Program-made: the position numbers and the translations under genes | Notes under the pieces: generated by a model | Databases searched by the model: none | Seen by the model: only the letters and a program-made list of their open reading frames with translations | What the model was told of the DNA's origin: nothing | In this document: positions 1 to 8,835 of the stretch, in pieces | Numbering within the stretch: the stretch's first letter is position 1 | Layout of the letters: each line of letters starts with the position of its first letter | Assembly: GCA_951812585.1 (NCBI GenBank) | Contig: OX638318.1 | Span: forward strand, 276,819-340,818 | DNA length: 64,000 nucleotides | Direction: 5' to 3' | Source of the DNA: Rhodothermales bacterium | GTDB taxonomy: Bacteria > Bacteroidota > Rhodothermia > Rhodothermales > Bin80

Positions 1-1
1 C

Positions 2-1135
2 GCGGCCCATGGCGGCAATTCGTTTCGCACCTGGCGCACCGACAACGGCCAGTCTACGGGCATGGAGGTCTTGGACCGCGCCCATGCCAACGGGCTGTAT
101 GTCACTATGGGCATCGAGATCGCGCGCGAGCGGGAAGGTCAGGGACGGGGCGTGTTTGGGTTTGACTACGATGATGCGGATGCCGTTGCCGCACAGCTGG
201 AAGCGGTCCGTGAAGAGGTGCTGCTGTACAAGGACCATCCGGCCTTGCTCATGTGGGGCATCGGCAACGAGTTGAACCTCGGCGCTTCCAACCCGGCCGT
301 TTGGAATGCGGTCAACGACATCTCCAGGATGATTCATGAGGTGGATGGAAACCATCCAACGACTACGATGCTGGCCGGCCTGTGGCCTGAGCTCATCAGC
401 GACATCAAAGAGCGGGCGCCGGACCTGGATCTGCTGAGCTTTCAGAGCTATGCGGCGATTGTCAACTTGCCCGGCGACCTACTTGCTGCTGGCTGGAATG
501 GCCCGTACATGGTTACGGAATGGGGTGCCACCGGGCACTGGGAGGTACTCACCACGCCGTGGGGCACACCGATTGAAAACAATAGCTCCGTCAAGGCCGA
601 CTTCTACCGGGAACGGTACGAGATCGCCATCGCGTCGGATACCACGCAGTGCCTCGGTTCGTATGTGTTCCTGTGGGGGCAAAAACAGGAACGCACCCCG
701 ACTTGGTACGGCATCTTCCTGGAATCGGGCGAGAAGACCGAAGCCGTGGATGTGATGCACCACATCTGGAACGGATCCTGGCCGGACAATCGCACGCCGC
801 GCTTGGAGCGCCTGACGCTGGATGGCCGCGCTGCCACTGACAGTGTCCGCCTGGAGCCGTCCGCTTCATACGCCGCGGCGGTCGTAGCCCATGATGCCGA
901 AGGCGATTCTCTGACCTACTCGTGGGAGATCAAATACGAAAGCACCAGCGTGGCGCACGGAGGCGATGACGAAGAAGTCCCGGCGACCCTCACCGGTTTG
1001 ATCGAAGCGCCTGTGTCGGACACCGTTCATCTTACTGCACCCCAGGCGTCCGGAGCCTACCGCCTCTTTGTGTACGTCCGGGACGGGCATGGCAGCGCAG
1101 CGCACGCAAACATCCCGTTCTTCGTCGGAGAGTAA
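2..1135 (+). CDS. Glycoside hydrolase (GH2/GH5-like TIM barrel), 5' end outside window
   Basis: The reading frame is open from base 2, so the gene begins upstream; the first internal Met is at 62. The segment GGNSFRTWRTDNG just before that Met is typical of the start of the TIM barrel in GH2-type enzymes. WGIGNELN holds the expected acid/base Glu, and VTEWGATGHWE holds a Glu in the usual nucleophile position. After the barrel (to about residue 250 from the Met) a beta-rich C-terminal region (EGDSLTYSWEI, SGAYRLFVYVRDGHG) looks like a PKD/Ig-type fold. It is followed after 3 bases by the phosphorylase-like gene and then by a GH16 laminarinase, which suggests a beta-glucan substrate. The family is well supported; the substrate is inferred from context only. 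Confidence 0.75.
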   Translation, partial: AAHGGNSFRTWRTDNGQSTGMEVLDRAHANGLYVTMGIEIAREREGQGRGVFGFDYDDADAVAAQLEAVREEVLLYKDHPALLMWGIGNELNLGASNPAVWNAVNDISRMIHEVDGNHPTTTMLAGLWPELISDIKERAPDLDLLSFQSYAAIVNLPGDLLAAGWNGPYMVTEWGATGHWEVLTTPWGTPIENNSSVKADFYRERYEIAIASDTTQCLGSYVFLWGQKQERTPTWYGIFLESGEKTEAVDVMHHIWNGSWPDNRTPRLERLTLDGRAATDSVRLEPSASYAAAVVAHDAEGDSLTYSWEIKYESTSVAHGGDDEEVPATLTGLIEAPVSDTVHLTAPQASGAYRLFVYVRDGHGSAAHANIPFFVGE

Positions 1136-1138
1136 CGA

Positions 1139-4100
1139 TTGCCGCTTCCAGAAGACCGCTTGTTCAAGGCATCGGCAGGCAACGCTGAGGGCGCACTCAT
1201 CGCACGAGGAGGCGACACATGGTATGTAGTGCACCGCTACGACGCACTACAGCCATTTCTGATGTCCATCGTCAGCAGCGCTGATCACTGGCTGTTCGTA
1301 TCCAGTCGCGGCGGCCTGACCGCCGGGCGAAGGAGCGCGGAGCATGCGCTCTTTCCGTACATCACCGATGATAAGCTTCATTATGCTCACCACCATACGG
1401 GGCCGCTTACCATCTTTCGTACGCCAGCGCTGTGGGAGCCCCTTTCTGATCGCTGTGAGGGACACCACGCTGTAGAGCGGCACCTGTACAAGAGCATCCT
1501 AGGGCACCAGGTTTGCTTTGAGGAAGTCAACCTGGACCTGGAGCTCCGATTCTCCTACACATGGCAAACGTGCGACCGGTATGGTTTTGTCCGGCAGGTG
1601 ACGCTGGCGAATGAAGGCAGCCATGCGCGCACGATCCATGTGCTGGATGGACTGCGCAACATGCTGCCGCATGGGGTTTCGCTCGGGCTGCAAAACGAGC
1701 GCAGCACGCTGGTCGATGCGTACAAGCGCAATGAACTGATTGGCTATGTGGGCGTCTACGCGCTCAGCGCCCACATTGTAGATCGCCCGGAGCCCACCGA
1801 ATCCTTGCGGTGCACGACGGCGTGGTCTGTCGGACTCGACGCGAAGGCGACACTGCTTTCGGAGCGCCAGGTCTCGGCCTTTCGGCGCGACCAGCCGATT
1901 CGGAGCGAGCACGACGTTCGTGCCATGCGCGGGACCTACCTGGTAGCCAGCGAAATAACCCTGTCGCCTGGGGAATCCCGCTCATGGACCTTTGCTCTGG
2001 ATCTCAACCAGGGCTATCCCGATGTTGCCGCACTGGCGCAGCGGCTCACGCAGGATCCGGCGGCGCTTCAACAAGCGGTGGACCGGGCAACCAAGCGCGA
2101 TGGCGACAGGCTGCGGCGCATTATCGGGCTTGCGGATGGATTCCAGTGTACAAATGCAACGGTAATCAATGCCAGGCATGCCGCCAACACGCTCTTCAAC
2201 GTGATGCGGGGCGGCATGCCTTATGCACAGTATCGCATCACGCGGCGCGATGTGGTGGACTTTGTGGAGACACGCAACAGGCCTTTGGCAGCGACGCTTG
2301 GCGAGCGCCTGCCGTCCGAACTCACTATTCAGGCGCTGCAGGAATATGCGCGCGACGACCCGAAGCTGCGACGCCTGTGTCTGGAGTACCTCCCTTGGAC
2401 GTTCAGCCGACGCCATGGTGATCCGAGCCGGCCGTGGAACCAGTTCAGCATTAATGTGCGCCATGCGGACGGATCCCTGCGCCTGGACTATGAGGGTAAT
2501 TGGCGCGACATCTTTCAGAACTGGGAAGCGCTCGCCTTGTCCTACCCGGCCTGTGTGGTCGGGATGATCTGTACGTTCGTTAATGCTTCCACCGCCGACG
2601 GGTACAACCCGTACCGGATCACCCGCGCCGGGATTGACTGGGAAGAACCGAATCCGCAGGATCCCTGGGCGCACATCGGATACTGGGGCGACCACCAGAC
2701 CGTGTATCTGCACCGACTGCTGGAGATCGCCCGGTCGCACTATCCGGCGCTACTTCCAGCGCTTCTTGGCGCCCAGGTCTTTGCGTATGCCAATGTCCCG
2801 TACCGCATCAAGCCGTATGCCGCCCTGCTGGCTGATCCGCACGACACCCTCACCTTTGATGCTGCTCTGGCCGCGCGCATCGAGGCGCGCGTACGTGCCC
2901 TCGGCACAGATGGCAAGTTGGTCTTGGACCAACAGGGCTCTGTGCTCCTGGTCACGCTCGCCGAAAAGCTGATCGTTTCCATCTGTGCGCGCCTGTCCAG
3001 CTTCATTCCGGGTGCCGGTATCTGGATGAACACGCAGCGACCTGAATGGAATGATGCCAACAACGCACTGGTGGGATGGGGCGTATCCGTGGTCACGCTT
3101 TGCTACTTGCGACCTCTGCTTCTCATGTGCGCCGAGCTTTTCGCGCAGTGCGGAGATTGCGCGGTCATGCTGTCCGAAGAGGTAGCCGCCTGGCGGGATT
3201 CCCTACAGTCCGCCTTGGAGCGCGGTCTGGAGGGCCGCCTATTGATGGACGCGCTGAGCAAAGCCGGGAGTGACTATCGACAAGGTTTTTACACACTTGG
3301 GTTCACCGGCTCCGTTCGCAGCGTGCAGGGCGACGATCTTGCGGGCTTCTGCAGGAGCGCGCTGCGCCACATAGACATCGCCATTGCCCAGAGCCGGCGG
3401 CAGGACGGGCTGTACCATGCATACAACCTTATTGCGCATCTCGGCCATGCCGACATAGGTGTCGGGCGGCTGCCACTTATGCTGGAAGGTCAGGTGGCTG
3501 CACTCGCCTCCGGTCAGGTTGCGGTTCAAGAGGCTATACGTCTTCTCAAGGCACTGCGTCAGAGTGCGCTTTGGCGGGCAAATCAGAAGAGCTACCTTCT
3601 GTATCCCGACCGCGACTTGGCCGGGTTCATGCAGAAGTCCATCGTGCCAGCGGCGCTTGTTGAACGCGCTCCGCTTCTTATGCGCCTCATTGCGTCTGGC
3701 GACGATTCTATTGTAGGGTGCACAGCGTCCGGCACTTATTACTTTCATCCGTCGCTGCAAAACAGCGACAGCGTAGCGTCGGCGCTTGATGCGCTGACCC
3801 ATGCAGGGTATGCGAATGATGTCGAGCGGGACCGCGCGGCAATCCTGGACATCTATGAAGCGGTCTTTAGCCACCGGTCCTTCACTGGCCGGTCGGGTGT
3901 GTTCTTCAAGTACGAGGGCTTGGGCTGCATCTACTGGCATATGGTTTCCAAGCTTCTGCTCGCCGTGCAGGAGGTCCATTACCGAGGCCTCGACGCGGGC
4001 ATGGACGCGGGCGCGCTTGCGGAACTGGCCACCTTGTATTACGCGCTCCGGGCCGGCATTGGCGATCACAAGACGCCCGAGGAGTACGGCGCATTTCCTA

Positions 4101-4531
4101 CGGATCCGTATTCGCATACGCCTGCGCATATGGGTGCACAGCAGCCAGGGATGACGGGCCAGGTAAAGGAGGATATCCTCGGGCGGTGGAACGAGCTTGG
4201 GGTACGTGTGCGCAGTGGCAGGCTTACATTCAGCGGTGCGCTCTTGCGGCCGCGTGAATTCCTGCGCGCACCCGCCCCGTTCACCTACTATGACACGCGC
4301 GGCGAATCCAGAACGGTGCAGCTGAGTCCAGGCACGCTTGGCTTCACGTACATCCAGGTACTGATCGTCTACCACCAGGCAGCGCATCCGGCGCTGCACA
4401 TTCAGTATGCATCGGGCGCATCCAGCGAGCAGGCAACCCTGGCGCTGACACCTGCCGACAGCCAAGGCATATTTGCGCGCACTGGAGCAATCGACAGGAT
4501 CGACGTGTTTCTCGCGCCGCAGGGCCCGTGA
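1139..4531 (+). CDS. GH94-like glycoside phosphorylase/hydrolase, candidate beta-1,3-glucan phosphorylase
   Basis: A 1130-residue protein read from a TTG codon 3 bases after the previous stop. No better ATG is seen near the start, and the conserved-looking DHWLFVSSRGGLTAGR lies only about 50 residues in. An N-terminal beta-sandwich-like half is followed by a helical region with ordered aromatic motifs (NWRDIFQNWEALALSYP, IGYWGDHQTVYLHRLLEI, RPEWNDANNALVGWG). This is what I expect of large alpha6/alpha6-barrel clan GH-Q enzymes such as GH94, GH149 and GH161. No signal peptide is seen, so it is probably cytoplasmic. Sitting between a GH2/GH5-like enzyme and a GH16 laminarinase, phosphorolysis of imported beta-1,3-oligoglucosides would make sense. 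The exact family is a guess; an uncharacterised hydrolase is the alternative. Confidence 0.55.
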   Translation: MPLPEDRLFKASAGNAEGALIARGGDTWYVVHRYDALQPFLMSIVSSADHWLFVSSRGGLTAGRRSAEHALFPYITDDKLHYAHHHTGPLTIFRTPALWEPLSDRCEGHHAVERHLYKSILGHQVCFEEVNLDLELRFSYTWQTCDRYGFVRQVTLANEGSHARTIHVLDGLRNMLPHGVSLGLQNERSTLVDAYKRNELIGYVGVYALSAHIVDRPEPTESLRCTTAWSVGLDAKATLLSERQVSAFRRDQPIRSEHDVRAMRGTYLVASEITLSPGESRSWTFALDLNQGYPDVAALAQRLTQDPAALQQAVDRATKRDGDRLRRIIGLADGFQCTNATVINARHAANTLFNVMRGGMPYAQYRITRRDVVDFVETRNRPLAATLGERLPSELTIQALQEYARDDPKLRRLCLEYLPWTFSRRHGDPSRPWNQFSINVRHADGSLRLDYEGNWRDIFQNWEALALSYPACVVGMICTFVNASTADGYNPYRITRAGIDWEEPNPQDPWAHIGYWGDHQTVYLHRLLEIARSHYPALLPALLGAQVFAYANVPYRIKPYAALLADPHDTLTFDAALAARIEARVRALGTDGKLVLDQQGSVLLVTLAEKLIVSICARLSSFIPGAGIWMNTQRPEWNDANNALVGWGVSVVTLCYLRPLLLMCAELFAQCGDCAVMLSEEVAAWRDSLQSALERGLEGRLLMDALSKAGSDYRQGFYTLGFTGSVRSVQGDDLAGFCRSALRHIDIAIAQSRRQDGLYHAYNLIAHLGHADIGVGRLPLMLEGQVAALASGQVAVQEAIRLLKALRQSALWRANQKSYLLYPDRDLAGFMQKSIVPAALVERAPLLMRLIASGDDSIVGCTASGTYYFHPSLQNSDSVASALDALTHAGYANDVERDRAAILDIYEAVFSHRSFTGRSGVFFKYEGLGCIYWHMVSKLLLAVQEVHYRGLDAGMDAGALAELATLYYALRAGIGDHKTPEEYGAFPTDPYSHTPAHMGAQQPGMTGQVKEDILGRWNELGVRVRSGRLTFSGALLRPREFLRAPAPFTYYDTRGESRTVQLSPGTLGFTYIQVLIVYHQAAHPALHIQYASGASSEQATLALTPADSQGIFARTGAIDRIDVFLAPQGP

Positions 4532-5307
4532 GGCTCCTTTTCGTGCTACTGCTGGCGCCGGCCTGCACGACGCCGCCTTCGTGGACGCTCGTATGGTCTG
4601 ATGAGTTTGACTATGCGGGCCTTCCTGATTCAACCATCTGGGGGTATGCCGTCGGTGGTCACGGCTGGGGCAATAACGAGCTTCAGTACTATACGCGTGG
4701 TCGTATGGCGAACGCTGCGGTTCGGGAGGGCGTGTTGCACCTTACGGCGCGCCACGAGCCTTATGGAGGCCGTGCATTCACTTCTGCGCGCCTTATTACG
4801 CGGGGCAAGAAGGACCTTCAGTATGGTCGGGTCGAGATTCGCGCCCAGCTTCCTGCGGCCCGCGGAACCTGGCCTGCGATTTGGATGATGCCGGCGGACT
4901 GGACCTTTGCGCAGGGCGGTTGGCCGGATGTGGGCGAGATCGATATCATGGAGCATGTGGGGCATCACCCTGGCTTGATTCATTCCTCCGCGCACTCCAA
5001 GGCGTACCAGTGGCAGGCGGGCACGCAAAAGACCGATTCGCTGCTTGTCGAAGGCGCTACGACAGCTTTTCATACGTATGCCTTGGAGTGGTCACCTGAC
5101 TTTATTCGAACCTTCGTAGATACGGTCCCCGTTTTCACGTACCGCAATGAGGGCACTGGCATCGATGCCTGGCCATACGACAAGCCCTTTTACCTCATCC
5201 TCAATATTGCCGTCGGCGGGGCCTGGGGTGGCCGCGTGGACACCAGCGCGTTTCCGCAGACGATGCTGATCGACTTCGTGCGCGTATACCAGGCGGCCGG
5301 CCGCTAA
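4528..5307 (+). CDS. GH16 endo-beta-1,3-glucanase (laminarinase), lipoprotein
   Basis: 259 residues from a GTG start that overlaps the previous stop (GTGA), so the two genes are probably translationally coupled. A short hydrophobic leader ends in a lipobox (LLLAPAC), predicting an outer-membrane or periplasmic lipoprotein. The mature part is a single GH16 jelly roll: WSDEFDY at the start, then the catalytic GEIDIMEHVG motif. The extra Met in EIDIMEHVG (E-x-D-x-x-E) is the laminarinase type rather than the lichenase type. WPYDKPFYLILNIAVGGAWGG and the terminal DFVRVYQ are also family hallmarks. It probably cuts laminarin outside the cytoplasm to feed the two upstream enzymes. The length is normal for a stand-alone GH16 domain without a CBM. 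Confidence 0.92.
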   Translation: MRLLFVLLLAPACTTPPSWTLVWSDEFDYAGLPDSTIWGYAVGGHGWGNNELQYYTRGRMANAAVREGVLHLTARHEPYGGRAFTSARLITRGKKDLQYGRVEIRAQLPAARGTWPAIWMMPADWTFAQGGWPDVGEIDIMEHVGHHPGLIHSSAHSKAYQWQAGTQKTDSLLVEGATTAFHTYALEWSPDFIRTFVDTVPVFTYRNEGTGIDAWPYDKPFYLILNIAVGGAWGGRVDTSAFPQTMLIDFVRVYQAAGR

Positions 5308-6020
5308 GCCCTGAGCTAAGCCCTGAACTGTGTCCACAGCGCCCTGAAGGCGCACCAATCGGATAGAGACCCAGGATCGCGTTCACAGCACCTTATGTGC
5401 ACTTCACTCATAGCTCCCGGCACCCTGCGTTTGCGCCCCGTCCTAGCCTGCCGCATAGGCTATTCTCTCCTCCGAGAACCAGAAACAGGGGGTACGAAGC
5501 ACCCACAATTTGCGTAGAATAGGAAATTATATACAAAAGTAACCACCCACCACAAGAATCTAAGGCGTGCTCACACCGTACTCGACAACTGGCACCCGGA
5601 CCGGCCAATTGCTTCTTGGCTTATGGTCATCGATAACTTCAGATTCCTAGCCGCTCCACATGCACTGTATACTCTTCCGCAAGCCCCGTCGAACTTCGCC
5701 CCGGTCAACAGCTCCTGACTGAACTTCATAGTAGTTGGGCGCAGCCTCACCCTCGCGGCGCAGTCAGAAGGCCCATTTTGGCACCTTTTTCAGTCGTTTT
5801 TGGGCCGATTTGGGCACAAATGGTCCTGAAAGTGGGATTTTTGCCGTGATTTGAGGCGATTGTCAACCTGATGGGTCCGTTTTCGGGCTGCCCGTGTGTC
5901 GCCAGATCACGGTGAACGACGAAACGGCACAATATGTGAGAATAATGTCATTATTTTCGCCTTTTCTTGCATATATCGCCCCCTTCCTTGTGGGCATACG
6001 ACACCATAGCATATCTGCCC
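5308..6020. other. Intergenic region, no gene recognised
   Basis: About 710 bases between the laminarinase and the first transposase remnant. Just after the stop a short direct repeat (CTGAGCTAAGCCCTGA) is seen. The stretch around 5485-5545 is AT-rich relative to the surroundings, and 5755-5880 has several T-runs. No ORF here has a recognisable product or credible start. It probably contains the degraded left flank of the IS1634-type element, but no clear terminal inverted repeat could be matched by eye. Confidence 0.5.
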
Positions 6021-7762
6021 ATGTATGTAGAACGCATCCCGAATCGGAATTCAAACCCCACGTGGCTGCTGCGGCAGTCCACCTGGAAGAACGGTAAGCG
6101 CGTGAAAACCACCCTCAGCAACCTGACCAAGGTGCCGCACGAGTTCAGAATGCAAATCCGAGCGCTGTGCAGGGGTGGGTGGCATTGTTGTGCGCGACGT
6201 GCTGGGGTATTTCAGGGAAGTGTACCTGAGCGCGCAAAGCGCGCCACACGGACCTGTGGCCGCTACGCTGGGGACCCTGCGCAAGCTGAAACGCGATCAG
6301 CTCATCAGCGCGCGCACCCCGCGGGTGCGTACCATCGTGCTGGCCCTCCTTGTCCGTCGCATCCTTAACCCCGGCAGCAAGTATACCACCGCCAGCGCGC
6401 TTCGGGCGGAAGACCAGCCCCGCAGCCTGGGAGGGGAGCTCGCACTGGAGCACGTGCACGAGAACGCGATCTACCAGGCCATGGATTGGCTCTACAAGCG
6501 CAAGGACGCCATTGAACAGGAGCTCGCAGCCCGTCATCTGAAGGAGGGATCGGTCGTGCTCTGTGACGTCCCATCCCCGTACGTAGTGGGCCACGGCGCC
6601 GATCTGGCTGCATTCGGCTACGCCAGAGACAAGAAGAAGGGCACCAAGCAGATCCACTTCGGTCTGCTCTGCGACAAGGCCGGCCGGTGGGGGTGGAGGT
6701 ATTTTCGGGCAATACGGCCGATCCCGCCACGCTTACTGCGCAGCTGCAGAAGCGCAAGGAGCGTTTTGGCCTGCGCCGGGTCACGATTGTAGGAGATCGC
6801 GGACTGCTGACGCCTGCGCGGCTCACCGAAGCAGTGCAGCCGGCCGGCTATGACTGGATCACCGGCCTGCGCCAGGGCGCCCTCCGTCGCCTGGTGCAGA
6901 AAGAGGACTGCCCGTTGACGCTGTTTGACGAGAGGGATCTCGCGGAGATCACCAGCGACGACTATCCCGGCGAGCGGCTCATTGTGTGCCGCAACCCGCT
7001 GATGGCCGCGCGTGCAAGGAATAAACGCGCGGCATGGCTCCAGGCTACGGAAAAGAAGCTGGACGCACTGATGGCGGCCACCGTGCGCAAGCGGAGGCCG
7101 CTCCGGGGCACGGACAAGATTGCCCTGCGCGCAGGCGCCCTCCTGGGCCGCTACAAAATGCAGAAGCACATCACTACGGTCATCTCTGACGAAGCCTTCA
7201 GCTACCCGCGCGACGAAGCATCCATAGCGCTGGAAGCCCGTCTGGACGGCATGTACGCGATTCGCACCAATGTGACCGAGGACGCGCTCGCATCCGACGA
7301 GGCCGTCGCTTCCTACAAGCAGCGGGCGGTAGTGGCAAAGGCCTTCCGCAGTCTCAAGACCGTTGATCTGAAGGGGCGCCCCATCTACCACGATCGGGCC
7401 CGCCGCATCCAGTGCCCCTCTTCCTGTGTATGCTGGCCTATTACGTACAGTGGCACATGAAAGACAAGCTGGCCCCCATGCTGTTCGCAGAGGAGGATCT
7501 GGCGGCGGCCAAGGCGGCCCGTGCCAGCGTGGTGGCGCCGGCGGAACCCTCCCCGGAAGCACAAAGCAAGGCACGAACCAAAAAGACCAGCGACGGCGCT
7601 CGCGCCACCAGCTTCCAGTCGCTGCTGCGCCACCTGGCTCAGCTGGGCAAGTGCAAGCTGGTAGAGAAGAACAAGCCTGAGGAGACGATCAGGCTGGTGC
7701 TGCAGACGCTAAGCCCCAAGCAAAAGAAGGCCTTTAGGCTGCTCGGCGTAAGCCACCACTAG
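6021..7762 (+). pseudogene. IS1634-family (IS4 superfamily) transposase, frameshifted
   Basis: Four reading-frame pieces line up head to tail as one DDE transposase of about 580 residues. They are MYVERIPNRNSNPTWLLRQ at 6021; a piece from about 6175 (ARTPRVRTIVLALLVRRILNPG); a piece from about 6690 (GVEVFSGNTADPATL, VTIVGDRGLLT, FRSLKTVDLKGRPIYH); and a C-terminal piece from about 7412 (LFLCMLAYYVQWHMKD to the stop). The motifs LCDVPSPY and VGDRGLLT hold the first two catalytic Asp positions. Frames change near 6170, 6680 and 7410, so no full transposase can be made by normal decoding. A truncated relative lies at 8145 and a more distant member at 59958. It is either a decayed copy or a copy with single-base errors. 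Confidence 0.85.
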
Positions 7763-8144
7763 GCGGGCCGACAGCGCAGCCAGCCAGCGGCACTCGTCGC
7801 AAATTCCACAAAATCCAAGCGCCTTATTGGTCCCCTTGCCGGGTGCAATACTATGAAGTTCAGTCCTGAAGCGGGCGGCAGACGCGTGCTCCAGTGCTCG
7901 GATCCGCGCCACCACCAGGGAGCTTCTGCCACCCACTATTCCGCCAACCCGGTGCCATCGCCAAACTCCCAAGGCTAATCTGAGGTTACCCCCACAGCAT
8001 CAGATTGTGGGGAAGACGACTGGCCACTATTGCCTTAAGTAGTGATGGTAAGGTGTCACGTTTTGCAACGTTGTTAGGTCTTGGCTCTTTTCTACCTTAA
8101 TAAGTAAGGTAGCTGCAGCGTCTCTATTTCAATAATGTGTACCC
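7763..8144. other. Intergenic region between two transposase remnants, with hairpins
   Basis: No gene is seen. Two perfect inverted repeats stand out: CCCCACA (7990-7996) with TGTGGGG (8006-8012), and CTACCTTA (8092-8099) with TAAGGTAG (8105-8112). The second lies 33 bases before the start of the second transposase remnant and could be part of an IS end or a terminator. Neither is followed by a T-run convincing enough to call it a terminator. Confidence 0.4.
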
Positions 8145-8590
8145 ATGTACATTGCCCGCATCCCCAACAGGAACTCGCGCCCTACCTACCTCATACGCCA
8201 CGCGCGACGGGTCGGCAACAAAATCGTCAAGACCACCGTCCTGAACATCACTGCCCTGCCGGACCATGCCATCGAGGGCCTCCGCATTCTGCTGCGCGGC
8301 GGGATTGCCGTGGACGACCCCAAGATATCGCCCTCGAGAAGGCCTTTCGCTTCGGTGAAAGCACGCCGCATGGCCATGTGGCCGCTGTGCTTGGCACCAT
8401 GCGCGCACTGGGCCTGCCCCAGATGATTGGTGCGAAGAACTCCCGGCGCCGACGCCTGGTGCTGGCGCTGATTGCGGCCCGCATAATCAAGCCTAAGAGT
8501 AAGCGGGCGACCGGCTACAAAGCAGTGGCCGGAGCACATTCCCGATACGCTCGAGAATGTGGCACGAGCCCTATTGTCTACATCGCCTGA
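8145..8590 (+). pseudogene. Truncated IS1634-family transposase, N-terminal remnant
   Basis: The start MYIARIPNRNSRPTYLIRH is clearly related to the start of the copy at 6021 (MYVERIPNRNS). After a frameshift near 8325 the similarity continues in another frame (FGESTPHGHVAAVLGTM, RRLVLALIAARIIKPKSKR), matching the same order in the first copy. The remaining two thirds of the transposase, with all catalytic motifs, are missing. The sequence similarity fades around 8530; the frame closes at 8590. The copy is dead and marks the left border of the ubiquitin-like/patatin locus. Confidence 0.8.
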
Positions 8591-8726
8591 AGAACTGCTT
8601 GATTGGGATAAGACCACTAAGACGGTTGCGACAAGTAGCAATGATGGAGTCAGCTCGGAAAGCTCTTGAACGCATACCCGCCTACAGCCGTGTACTTAGT
8701 GTCAGTATTATGTACATATTATGCTC

Positions 8727-8751
8727 TTTATTTTATTTATTATAAAATAAA
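8727..8751. repeat. AT-only 10-bp inverted repeat downstream of the patatin-fusion gene
   Basis: TTTATTTTAT (8727-8736) and ATAAAATAAA (8742-8751) are perfect reverse complements separated by 5 bases. They lie in an AT-rich patch 85 bases beyond the stop of the minus-strand gene at 8836. It could form a weak transcription terminator for that operon, mark an element boundary, or be chance in AT-rich DNA. Confidence 0.4.
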
Positions 8752-8835
8752 TGCCACCATATACAATTCCCTGAATGTGGACAAATAGCACAGTAAGGCA
8801 TCGCGCTCGAAAGAATGTAACATCTATTCCGGATC

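Noticed and set aside
3239-4633. 464-residue minus-strand ORF
   Set aside because: Lies fully antisense to the phosphorylase-like gene, has no family motifs and no start context.
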